Source of the DNA: Roseibaca calidilacus
Lineage (GTDB): Bacteria; Pseudomonadota; Alphaproteobacteria; Rhodobacterales; Rhodobacteraceae
NCBI RefSeq assembly: GCF_001517585.1
Contig: NZ_FBYC01000004.1
Span: 1,116,001 to 1,180,000 of the forward strand
DNA: 64,000 nt
Direction: 5' to 3'
This document shows positions 50,571 to 58,227 of this stretch, one piece after another; position 1 is the first letter of the stretch; the number at the start of each line of letters is the position of its first letter. The notes under the pieces were generated by a model, which was given only the letters and a program-made list of their open reading frames with translations, did not search any database and had not been told where the DNA came from. A program made the position numbers and the translations under genes.

Positions 50571-51893
50571 ATGGATCGTATCGCAAAACTCCGCGCTGCC
50601 GTGGCCACGCTTCGCCCGGTGCGATTGTTCGGGCATGTGATTGAAAGCCACGGACAATGCGTTGTGCTGGACGGGTTGTCGCAAAATGCGCGCTTGGGCG
50701 ACTGGATTGCGCTGCACCCGGCGCAAGGCGCGCCCATTCTTGCAGAGGTTGTGCGGCTGGAAAGCGACCGCCTTCACGCCTTTCCAAATGGTGACCCGGT
50801 CGGTCTGGCCTTGGGCGACAGTGCCGAATTGCTGGGGCCGCGCCAGCTTGCGCCCGACACAAGCTGGATCGGCCGCGTCATCGACCCGTTTGGCCAGCCG
50901 CTGGACGGGCGGCCATTGGCAATGGGCCCGCACCCGCGCACGGTCACTTCCGCACCGCCCAACCCCGCACGGCGCGGGCGTTTGGGCCAGCGTCTGGATA
51001 CCGGCATGGCCGTTTTCAACACGTTCCTGCCCTTGGTTGCCGGGCAGCGCATTGGCCTATTCGCAGGCTCTGGCGTGGGCAAAACCATGCTTTTGGGCAA
51101 TTTCGCGCGGCTGGTGCAGGCCGATGTGGTGGTTATCGGGCTGATCGGGGAACGGGGCCGCGAATTGCGCGAGTTTGTCGAAGACGTGCTGGGCGAAGAT
51201 GGCTTGAAACGCGCGGTGATCGTGACCGCGACATCCGACCAGCCCGCGCTGACCCGCAAACGCTGCGCCGAGGCCGCGATGACCGTGGCAGAGCATTTCC
51301 GCGATCAGGGCAAGCATGTGCTGCTGCTGGCGGATAGCGTCACACGCATGGCCGAAGCCCACCGCGAGGTGGCGCTGGCCAGCGGTGAAAGCGCCTCTTT
51401 GCGCGGTTTTCCCCCGTCGCTGTCGCACCGCATCATGGCCTTGGCCGAACGTGCGGGGCCGGGGCAAGACGGGGTTGGCGCGATCACGGCGGTGTTCACC
51501 GTCTTGGTGGCTGGGTCCGATATGGAGGAACCGGTGGCCGACATATTGCGCGGGGTGCTGGACGGGCATGTGGTCATGGACCGCGCCATTGCCGAACGTG
51601 GCCGCTTTCCGGCGGTGGATGTGCTGCGCTCTGTCAGCCGGTCGCTGCCGCGCGCGGCCAGCCCAGAAGAAAACGCAAGGCTGGCAGAGGCGCGCCGCCT
51701 GCTGGGCGCCTATGACCGGTCCGAGATGATGATACAGGCGGGCCTGTATGAGCCCGGCACAGACCCGCTGCTGGATCGCGCCGTGGCGGTCTGGCCTGCG
51801 CTGGATGCCTTCATGGCAGAGATGGCACCGCATGGGGTGCGCGGGGCATTCGCCAAACTTGCCCAATGTCTGGACCCACCCGCCAAGCCCTAG
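50571..51893 (+). CDS. fliI: Flagellum-specific export ATPase FliI
   Basis: The 440-residue F1-beta-like ATPase drives flagellar type III export. Walker A is GLFAGSGVGKTMLLG at about residues 162-176. Other motifs are VIGLIGERGRELREFVED, LLLADSVTRMAEAHREVALASGE (Walker B), and RGFPPSLSHRIMALAERAGPG. The N-terminal domain carries YGQVVESHG-like LFGHVIESHGQCVV. Length is normal. It is read divergently from the rod operon and lies upstream of metG without further flagellar genes. Confidence 0.96.
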   Translation: MDRIAKLRAAVATLRPVRLFGHVIESHGQCVVLDGLSQNARLGDWIALHPAQGAPILAEVVRLESDRLHAFPNGDPVGLALGDSAELLGPRQLAPDTSWIGRVIDPFGQPLDGRPLAMGPHPRTVTSAPPNPARRGRLGQRLDTGMAVFNTFLPLVAGQRIGLFAGSGVGKTMLLGNFARLVQADVVVIGLIGERGRELREFVEDVLGEDGLKRAVIVTATSDQPALTRKRCAEAAMTVAEHFRDQGKHVLLLADSVTRMAEAHREVALASGESASLRGFPPSLSHRIMALAERAGPGQDGVGAITAVFTVLVAGSDMEEPVADILRGVLDGHVVMDRAIAERGRFPAVDVLRSVSRSLPRAASPEENARLAEARRLLGAYDRSEMMIQAGLYEPGTDPLLDRAVAVWPALDAFMAEMAPHGVRGAFAKLAQCLDPPAKP

Positions 51894-51960
51894 ATAAGGG
51901 GTTTTCCCGGTGGCGCGATAGGTCTAAACCCATGCGCGAACCTGCATCACAGAGGGCGAC

Positions 51961-53676
51961 ATGGCGCGTATCCTGATTACCTCGGCCTTGCCGTATATCA
52001 ACGGCATCAAGCATCTGGGCAACCTGGTGGGCAGCCAACTGCCCGCAGACCTGTATGCCCGCTACATGCGCGGGCGCGGGCATGAGGTGATGTTCATCTG
52101 CGCCACCGACGAACACGGCACGCCCGCCGAACTGGCCGCCGCCAAAACCGGAGAGGCCGTGGCCGATTATTGCGCGCGTATGCATGATGTGCAGGCCGAA
52201 CTGGCGCGCGGGTTTCGGCTGTCATTTGACCATTACGGACGCTCTTCCAGCCCGCAGAACCATGCGCTGACGCAACATCTGGCCGCCAAGCTGGGCGAAG
52301 CCGGGCTGATAGAGGAAGTGACCGAGAAACAGGTCTATTCCATCACCGACGCGCGTTTCCTGCCGGACCGCTATATCGAAGGCACCTGCCCCAATTGCGG
52401 CTATGACCGCGCGCGCGGCGACCAATGCGAAAACTGCACCAAGCAGCTGGACCCGACGGATCTGGTCAACCCCCGCTCGGCCATCTCCGGCGCGACCGAT
52501 CTGGAAGTGCGCGAAACGAAACACCTGTTCTTGCGCCAATCCACGCTGCGCGACCGGCTGGACCAGTGGATCGACAGCCAACAGGGCTGGCCTATCCTGA
52601 CGACCTCTATTGCCAAGAAATGGCTGCATGACGGCAATGGCTTGCAGGACCGCGGCATCACCCGCGATCTGGATTGGGGCGTGCCCGCGCAGTTTGACGG
52701 CGCACCGTGGCAGGGCATGGATGGCAAAGTGTTCTATGTCTGGTTCGATGCGCCCATCGAATATATCGCGGCCACCGCCGAATGGGCCGAAGCGCAGGGC
52801 TTGGATGACAGCGCTTGGCGGCGCTGGTGGCGCACGGATGAAGGCGCAGCGGACGTGCGCTATGTGCAGTTCATGGGCAAAGACAACGTGCCCTTCCACA
52901 CCCTCAGCTTTCCCGCCACGCTGATGGGGTCGGGCGAGCCGTGGAAGATGGTCGATTACATCAAATCCTTCAATTACCTGAACTATGATGGCGGGCAGTT
53001 TTCGACATCTTTGGGGCGCGGCGTGTTCATGGATCAGGCTCTGTCCATCCTGCCCGCCGATTACTGGCGCTGGTGGTTGCTCAGCCATGCGCCCGAAAGC
53101 TCGGATTCGGAATTCACTTGGGAAAACTTCCAATCCTCGGTCAACAAGGATTTGGCCGATGTGCTGGGCAATCTGGCCAGCCGTGTGACCAAGTTCTGCC
53201 GTTCCAAATTCGGCGAAGTGGTGCCAGAGGGCGGCGCTTACGGCCCGCGCGAAGCGCAGTTGATCGCCGATCTGACCACCCGCCTGCGCGCCTATGAAAC
53301 CCATATGGAAGCGATGGATATTCGCAAATCCGCCGCCGAATTGCGCGCGCTATGGGTGCTTGGCAATGAATACCTGCAAGATGCCGCCCCTTGGTCTATT
53401 TTCAAAACCGACCCGGATGCCGCGGCGGCGCAAATCCGTCTGGCGCTAAACCTGATCCGGGTTTACGCCATCACCTCGCGCCCGTTTATCCCCGATGCGG
53501 CGGCCAGCCTGATGGCGGCCATGGGCAGCGACGACTGGTCTTGGCCCGAAGATCTGGACGCGGCACTGGGCACCTTGCCCGCTGGCCATGCCTTTACCGT
53601 GCCCGATGTCTTGTTTGCCAAGATCACCGACGACCAGCGCGAAGACTGGGAAAGCCGGTTCGCAGGGGGGCGCTAG
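51961..53676 (+). CDS. metG: Methionyl-tRNA synthetase
   Basis: The 571-residue class I synthetase has a HIGH-type motif HLGN at residues 18-21. A zinc knuckle has Cys143, Cys146, Cys156 and Cys159 (CPNCG...DQCENC). [13 protein letters not shown] and [18 protein letters not shown] are present. The KMSKS-equivalent near residue 345 is QFSTSLGRG, without the first lysine; as I recall this is usual in Rhodobacterales MetG. There is no C-terminal EMAP/tRNA-binding domain, again normal at this length. It is followed by a 134-bp gap with the rpmG promoter. Confidence 0.96.
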   Translation: MARILITSALPYINGIKHLGNLVGSQLPADLYARYMRGRGHEVMFICATDEHGTPAELAAAKTGEAVADYCARMHDVQAELARGFRLSFDHYGRSSSPQNHALTQHLAAKLGEAGLIEEVTEKQVYSITDARFLPDRYIEGTCPNCGYDRARGDQCENCTKQLDPTDLVNPRSAISGATDLEVRETKHLFLRQSTLRDRLDQWIDSQQGWPILTTSIAKKWLHDGNGLQDRGITRDLDWGVPAQFDGAPWQGMDGKVFYVWFDAPIEYIAATAEWAEAQGLDDSAWRRWWRTDEGAADVRYVQFMGKDNVPFHTLSFPATLMGSGEPWKMVDYIKSFNYLNYDGGQFSTSLGRGVFMDQALSILPADYWRWWLLSHAPESSDSEFTWENFQSSVNKDLADVLGNLASRVTKFCRSKFGEVVPEGGAYGPREAQLIADLTTRLRAYETHMEAMDIRKSAAELRALWVLGNEYLQDAAPWSIFKTDPDAAAAQIRLALNLIRVYAITSRPFIPDAAASLMAAMGSDDWSWPEDLDAALGTLPAGHAFTVPDVLFAKITDDQREDWESRFAGGR

Positions 53677-53719
53677 GGCGAAAATCCCCAGATGCAGGCC
53701 AAAACCGCGCGGAATCCGG

Positions 53720-53747
53720 TTGACACGCGCGGGCGGGCCAGTAGAAG
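53720..53747 (+). promoter_or_regulatory. Likely sigma70-type promoter of rpmG
   Basis: TTGACA (53720-53725), a 16-bp spacer and TAGAAG (53742-53747), about 63 bp before the rpmG start codon. Confidence 0.5.
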
Positions 53748-53810
53748 GCAGGTTCAAGAATTTGCGGGCAAGGTGTGTAGCACCATCTGTCCGGTGCAGG
53801 AGAGAATGAC

Positions 53811-53978
53811 ATGGCGAAGCCAACCACCATCAAGATCCGTCTGAACTCGACCGCGGGGACCGGGCATTTCTACGTAACCAAGAAAAACGCCCGCACCATG
53901 ACCGAGAAGATGACCGTGCGCAAATACGACCCCGTTCTGCGCAAGCATGTCGAATACAAGGAAGGCAAGATCAAGTAA
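53811..53978 (+). CDS. rpmG: 50S ribosomal protein L33
   Basis: The 55-residue protein begins [20 protein letters not shown]. It continues [21 protein letters not shown] and [14 protein letters not shown], the complete L33 sequence pattern. It has no zinc-binding cysteines, so it is the zinc-free form. A ribosome site (CAGGAGAG) precedes it, and a strong terminator follows. It is a stand-alone gene. Confidence 0.97.
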   Translation: MAKPTTIKIRLNSTAGTGHFYVTKKNARTMTEKMTVRKYDPVLRKHVEYKEGKIK

Positions 53979-54008
53979 TCTTGCCGCCGCATTTTGGCAG
54001 TGTTGATG

Positions 54009-54033
54009 ACCGCGCCCCCAAGGCGCGGTTTTT
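54009..54033 (+). terminator. Rho-independent terminator of rpmG
   Basis: ACCGCGCC, short loop, GGCGCGGT, then TTTTT, about 30 bp after the rpmG stop. Confidence 0.88.
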
Positions 54034-54704
54034 CAGTTTGCGGGGCTGGGGCGCGCCATTAGCGTAAGGACCGCAACGATCAAAGCGAAGGTCAGCGCCC
54101 CGTCCAGCAAGAAGGCCGCGCCAGAGTGAAGCTGCACAACCGCAGCCACGGCAAATGTCTGAAGTTGCAGCGCAACCGCCAGCGCCAATGCAAGGCCCGC
54201 CGCGATACCGGCTTGCGCCCGGTCCAACAGCTTGCCCCATTTGGCGCGCTTGCCCCCGGCGGCACGCGTCAGCCCAAAGCCCAGCCAAAGCAGCAGCCAT
54301 AGCGAAACGGCATCAGCCGCAAAAATGGCATGCGGTGGCAGACCCCCTATGACAAGCGGCACGAACGGCAGCAGCGCCAAAAGGCTTAGCGCCGCCCCCT
54401 GCCCCCAGTAGCGCAGCGCCAGATTGGCTGTCAGCCGCGCGCGCGGACCAAAGAAGATTGCACGGTGCCACAGCAGGCCCATGACCGCCAAGGCCAGCCC
54501 CAAACTGCCGCGCAGCGCCAAATCAAGCGACCATGACGCGTCCACAGGCAGATCGGGCCAGACCTGCCCTGTGACCTGAACGCTGAGCCAAGCCTTGACT
54601 GCCATTGCCAATAGGAAGGGCGGCAGCAGCAACCGCTTTATCTGCTTGGGCTTGGCCGCAACAATGCGCCATGCCGCGCGAAGCTGTGTCACGCTTTGAG
54701 CCAT
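54033..54704 (-). CDS. Polytopic membrane protein of unknown function
   Basis: The 223-residue protein, not recognised, has about five or six hydrophobic segments. A basic amphipathic N-terminus (RAAWRIVAAKPKQIKRLLLP) recalls YIP1-like membrane proteins, but I cannot confirm that. A GTG four codons upstream is an alternative start. It stands alone on the minus strand between rpmG and the BI-1 family gene, and its end touches the rpmG terminator. Confidence 0.7.
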   Translation of the reverse strand: MAQSVTQLRAAWRIVAAKPKQIKRLLLPPFLLAMAVKAWLSVQVTGQVWPDLPVDASWSLDLALRGSLGLALAVMGLLWHRAIFFGPRARLTANLALRYWGQGAALSLLALLPFVPLVIGGLPPHAIFAADAVSLWLLLWLGFGLTRAAGGKRAKWGKLLDRAQAGIAAGLALALAVALQLQTFAVAAVVQLHSGAAFLLDGALTFALIVAVLTLMARPSPAN

Positions 54705-54714
54705 TGAATTTCCC

Positions 54715-54746
54715 ACAAAAAAGGGCCGGTCAACCGACCGGCCCTT
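54715..54746 (-). terminator. Terminator of the BI-1 family gene
   Basis: AAGGGCCGGTC, loop AACC, GACCGGCCCTT (54721-54746). The A-run on the plus strand gives a T-tract on the minus strand directly after the hairpin, so it serves the minus-strand gene ending at 54766. Confidence 0.85.
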
Positions 54747-54765
54747 ATTGCCCGAAACGGGCGGT

Positions 54766-55548
54766 TTATTCTTGCTGGCCCATGAACATCAGCAGGAACT
54801 GGAACATGTTCAGGAAGCTGATATACAGCGACAGCGCACCGTCGATGGCGGCCTTGTCCAGCCATTCCTGATCGCCTGCCATGGCATGTTCGACATATTC
54901 GCTTTTGATCATCTGCGTGTGGAACGCGGTCAGACCGGCGAAAACCAGCACACCAATGGCCGAGATGGCGAACATCATGGCCGGGCTTTGCAGGAAGATG
55001 TTGACGATCATCGCCACGATCAACCCGATCACACCCATCATCAGGAAGGTGCCCATACCGGACAGGTCTTTTTTCGTGGTGTAGCCGAACAGGCTAAGCC
55101 CCGCAAAGGCAATCGCGGTCACGAAGAAGGTCTGCGCGATCGAGAAACTGGTGAAGACCAGGAAGATAGAGCTGAGCGACAAGCCAATCGCCGCCGCGAA
55201 AACGAAGAAGCCAAGCTGCACCCCTGCGGCAGAGGCCCGGCGCATCAGCGCGCCCCAGCCAAACAGGATGAAGGCCAGCGGGGCAAACATGATGACCCAG
55301 CGCAGCGGCGACATGTAAATCGCGCCGCCAAGGCTGTTCAGGTAGGTGCCATTGGGCAATTGCGCGACAGCCGCCGACGGATCGGCAGTGGTCGCCAGAC
55401 CTGCAATGGCCCATGCGGCGGCACCTGTAATCAACATGCCCACGGACATCGTGCCGTAGACCTTGTTCATATGGGCGCGCAGCCCGGTATCGATCTGTTC
55501 AGCGCGAGCGCCGCTTACCTGCGCGCGCATCGTGTTGAAATCTGCCAT
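54766..55548 (-). CDS. Bax inhibitor-1/YccA family membrane protein
   Basis: The 260-residue protein has about seven membrane segments and matches the BI-1/YccA-like family: HMNKVYGTMSVGMLITGAAAWAIAG, SLSSIFLVFTSFSIAQTFFVTAIAFAGLSLFGYTTKKDLSGMGTFLMMGVIGL, and QMIKSEYVEH. The C-terminus has a DGALSLYISFLNMFQFLL segment, which holds the family's conserved Asp. Members are thought to act as pH-sensitive calcium leak channels or protease modulators. The start (MADFNT) has GGAGG upstream. Confidence 0.93.
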   Translation of the reverse strand: MADFNTMRAQVSGARAEQIDTGLRAHMNKVYGTMSVGMLITGAAAWAIAGLATTADPSAAVAQLPNGTYLNSLGGAIYMSPLRWVIMFAPLAFILFGWGALMRRASAAGVQLGFFVFAAAIGLSLSSIFLVFTSFSIAQTFFVTAIAFAGLSLFGYTTKKDLSGMGTFLMMGVIGLIVAMIVNIFLQSPAMMFAISAIGVLVFAGLTAFHTQMIKSEYVEHAMAGDQEWLDKAAIDGALSLYISFLNMFQFLLMFMGQQE

Positions 55549-55676
55549 TGAATCCTCCATAGGCGAAAACGGGCGGTGATAAGTCACCTCAGGATGAATA
55601 TTTGCATGTCGGGTGCTGTTTTCAAGCAAAACCCGTATCGCAGGCACTGGAAATCGCGCAAATCGGTTACCGCTGT

Positions 55677-56642
55677 TCAAATTGTGATGACAATCTTGCC
55701 TGTTGACCCCCTATGGCGCAGCAGATCCAGCCCCTCAAGCGCGCGCTCCAGCGGCAAGATACTGCTAATATGGGGGCGCAATGCGCCGGTGTTATACCAG
55801 TCAAACAGGGTGGCGATAGACCCGGCCATGATCTGCGGTGCAAAGCGCAGATAGGCGCCCCAATACAGGCCGATCACGCTCAGGTTCTTGACCAGCAGTA
55901 TATTGGCCGGAAAAGCAGGCGGCGTGCCCCCCGCGAAACCGATGGCCAGAAAGCGCCCCTCGGGCAGCAGCGCACGCATGGCCGGGGTGGCCAGCGGCTC
56001 GCCAATGGCGTCATAAATGACATGTGCGCCGCCAAGGGCTTTTAGTTCCGCGCGCAGGTCAAAGCCGGTCGCCCCGCTGTCCAGACATTCTGTTGCCCCG
56101 GCCTTGCGCGCCACGTCCAGCTTTGCCGCCCCGCGCGCCACGGCAACAACCCGTGCCCCCATCCGCGCGCCAATTTCAACCGCTGTCAAACCCACGCCCC
56201 CTGCCGCGCCCAGAACGACCAGCGTTTCGCCCGGCTGCAAATGGGCGCGATGCGCCAGCGCCAGATGCGATGTGCCATAGGCGACCAGAAACGCGGCAGC
56301 ATCTGTGAACGGCATGGCGTCTGGCATCCTGACGCAGCTTGCAGCCTTGCACAAGGCGTAGTCGGCAAGCCCGCCCTGCCCCGCAAACGCTGCCACCCGG
56401 TCGCCCACATGCCACGCGGTCACATCTGGCCCGACCGCATCGACCGTGCCGGCGATTTCCATGCCAAGCGTATAGGGCGGCGTGACCTTTTCCTGATATT
56501 GCCCGCGCATCATCAGAAGATCGGCAAAGTTCAGGCCGCAAGCTGCCACGCTTAGGCGCACCTCACCCGGTCCGGGGTCGGGGGTCTGGATCTGCTCCAG
56601 CTTTGGATGTGATTCGTAATCCGTCAATCGAAAAGCGCGCAT
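55677..56642 (-). CDS. NADPH:quinone oxidoreductase (zinc-free MDR family)
   Basis: The 321-residue protein of the medium-chain dehydrogenase/reductase superfamily is of quinone oxidoreductase type. Features are VRLSVAACGLNFADLLMMRGQY, PYTLGMEIAGTVDAVG, a Rossmann fold LVVLGAAGGVGLTAVEIGARMGARVVAVARG, and IYDAIGEP. It lacks the Cys/His zinc ligands of alcohol dehydrogenases. It would reduce quinones or enones with NADPH. Confidence 0.9.
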   Translation of the reverse strand: MRAFRLTDYESHPKLEQIQTPDPGPGEVRLSVAACGLNFADLLMMRGQYQEKVTPPYTLGMEIAGTVDAVGPDVTAWHVGDRVAAFAGQGGLADYALCKAASCVRMPDAMPFTDAAAFLVAYGTSHLALAHRAHLQPGETLVVLGAAGGVGLTAVEIGARMGARVVAVARGAAKLDVARKAGATECLDSGATGFDLRAELKALGGAHVIYDAIGEPLATPAMRALLPEGRFLAIGFAGGTPPAFPANILLVKNLSVIGLYWGAYLRFAPQIMAGSIATLFDWYNTGALRPHISSILPLERALEGLDLLRHRGSTGKIVITI

Positions 56643-56932
56643 CTGTCACCCCGTGTCATCAGCGCCAGCCTGCCGCGTGACGAAACCGGGCGCAAGCGGC
56701 AATGCGTCACGCAGAAGTTGTGCAATCCGCAACTCTCTTTTAAGTTGTTTTGCATTTTGCAATGCAATTTGCACAAAGTTGGCGATCCCATCCGTGAGGG
56801 GCAATTTTTACACCTTTTCCAGAAAAATATCGCCACGTTGCAACTGCGAGTGGTGCAGCGCCGTATCGTCGCCACGGGCGCTAAAGACGCGACTGCTCGC
56901 CGTATGAGTGAACATGACAGCAGGAGGTAAAC
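56643..56932. promoter_or_regulatory. Control region between quinone oxidoreductase and XRE regulator
   Basis: These 290 bases lie between divergent genes. An AT-rich patch at 56747-56773 holds repeated TTGCA/TGCAA half-sites in both orientations (TTTTGCATTTTGCAATGCAATTTGC). A further TGCAAT...TTGCAC-type spacing lies around it. This could be an operator for the adjacent XRE regulator, but no experiment or family rule backs it. Confidence 0.35.
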
Positions 56933-57295
56933 ATGGCACATCCCGTAGATCAGCATGTCGGGCAGCAAATGCGGCACCGGCGCTGGATGATCGGCATGAC
57001 ACAGCAACAACTGGCCGACGCTGTGGGCATCCGGTTCCAGCAAATCCAGAAATATGAAACCGGGGCAAACCGTGTGTCTGCATCGCGCCTGTGGGATATT
57101 GCCGCAGCGATGGATGTCTCTGTCGGCTTTTTCTTTGAAGGGTTGAATACCGCCGAAGACGGCCCCAACGCCCCCGCCCTGGATGTTATGGGCAGCAAAG
57201 AAACGCTGGACCTGTTGCGCACCTATTACGCCATTCCCGAAGCGCAGCGGCGACGGTTGTTCGACCTTGCACGCTCGCTGGGCGACGCGGCCTGA
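56933..57295 (+). CDS. XRE-family helix-turn-helix regulator
   Basis: In this 120-residue regulator, residues about 8-65 form the XRE HTH (GQQMRHRRWMIGMTQQQLADAVGIRFQQIQKYETGANRVSASRLWDIAAAMDV). A C-terminal segment has LDLLRTYYAIPEAQRRRLFDLARSL, a pattern common in alphaproteobacterial relatives. The target is unknown; it may be its own divergent region. The ribosome site AGGAGGT is near-perfect. Confidence 0.9.
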   Translation: MAHPVDQHVGQQMRHRRWMIGMTQQQLADAVGIRFQQIQKYETGANRVSASRLWDIAAAMDVSVGFFFEGLNTAEDGPNAPALDVMGSKETLDLLRTYYAIPEAQRRRLFDLARSLGDAA

Positions 57296-57359
57296 ACAGC
57301 TTGCATCCCGGCGCGGGACCGATAAAAAAGGCAGACCCTGCGATTTTAGGACATCTGCC

Positions 57360-58172
57360 ATGCGCCGCGCCGACCTGACCGACAAGGACATCACCAGCCT
57401 GATCGCGCTGTGCAACAGGCTGGCTGATGTGGCCGGAACAGAAGCACTGCGGTATTTCCGCACCCGCGATTTGACCGCCGACAACAAGTTGGCTGACGGG
57501 TTTGACCCCGTCACGCAGGCGGATCGCGCAGCCGAAGCCGCCATGCGCAAGATCCTTGATGCAGAGCGCCCTGCCGATGCCGTTCTGGGCGAAGAACACG
57601 GCGCACGCCCCGGCACCAGCGGTCTGAAATGGGTGCTGGACCCGATTGACGGCACCCGCGCCTATATCAGCGGCACCGCAACATGGGGCGTGCTGATAGC
57701 GCTATGCGACGCGGAGGGGCCATTTCTTGGCGTGATCGACCAACCCTATACAGGCGAGCGGTTCGTGGGCGGGCTTGGGCAGGCCCATCTCAGCGGCCCG
57801 CGCGGCACCGCGCCCTTGCAGACCCGCGCCACGCATGAGTTGAGCGCTGCGATCCTGTTTTCGACCTTTCCCGAAATCGGCACCGAGGCCGAACGCGCGG
57901 CCTTTCAGGCCGTGTCGGCGGCCTGCAAACTGACCCGATACGGTATGGATTGCTACGCTTACGGGCTGCTTGCCGCCGGGCATATTGACCTTGTGATCGA
58001 AGCCGGACTGAACAGCTACGACATTTGCGCGCCAATAGCGGTTATCGAGGCCGCGGGCGGCATTGTGACCGATTGGCAGGGCGGCCCGGCCCATGCCGGG
58101 GGGCAGGTTCTGGCCGCCGCAAATGCCGATCTGCACGCCGCGGCATTGGCACGGCTGCAACAGAAGGCTTGA
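57360..58172 (+). CDS. hisN: Histidinol-phosphatase, inositol monophosphatase type (HisN-like)
   Basis: The 270-residue Mg-dependent phosphatase of the inositol monophosphatase fold has motif A VLGEEHGAR (Glu-Glu), motif B VLDPIDGTRAYISGTATWGVLIAL, and the C-terminal SYDICAPIAVIEAAGGIVTDWQGG. The DPIDGT motif with RAY/ISG after it resembles HisN, which removes phosphate from L-histidinol phosphate. Inositol or CysQ-type substrates are the alternative. The stop codon overlaps the -35 box of the copA promoter. Confidence 0.85.
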   Translation: MRRADLTDKDITSLIALCNRLADVAGTEALRYFRTRDLTADNKLADGFDPVTQADRAAEAAMRKILDAERPADAVLGEEHGARPGTSGLKWVLDPIDGTRAYISGTATWGVLIALCDAEGPFLGVIDQPYTGERFVGGLGQAHLSGPRGTAPLQTRATHELSAAILFSTFPEIGTEAERAAFQAVSAACKLTRYGMDCYAYGLLAAGHIDLVIEAGLNSYDICAPIAVIEAAGGIVTDWQGGPAHAGGQVLAAANADLHAAALARLQQKA

Positions 58173-58199
58173 CCTTCCAGCTTGTGGAAACCCTATCTG
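58169..58199 (+). promoter_or_regulatory. CueR-type promoter/operator of copA
   Basis: -35 TTGACC (58169-58174), a 19-bp spacer and -10 TATCTG (58194-58199). The spacer carries the dyad ACCTTCC-AGCTTGT-GGAAACC, close to the E. coli CueR box. The overlong 19-bp spacer is the hallmark of MerR-family promoters, and the next two genes are CopA and CueR. It overlaps the last codons of hisN. Confidence 0.85.
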
Positions 58200-58227
58200 A
58201 TGCTCTGACATAGATCAGAGGTGAGTC

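Noticed and set aside
52985-53015. Apparent loss of the KMSKS lysine in MetG (QFSTS)
   Set aside because: The rest of the enzyme is intact, and from memory the QFSTS form is normal for Rhodobacterales MetG, so it is not evidence of a defective gene.
57330-57360. GGCAGA...TCTGCC inverted repeat between XRE and hisN genes, possible terminator
   Set aside because: The stem is only 6 bp with an 18-nt loop and there is no T-tract, so it is too weak to call.
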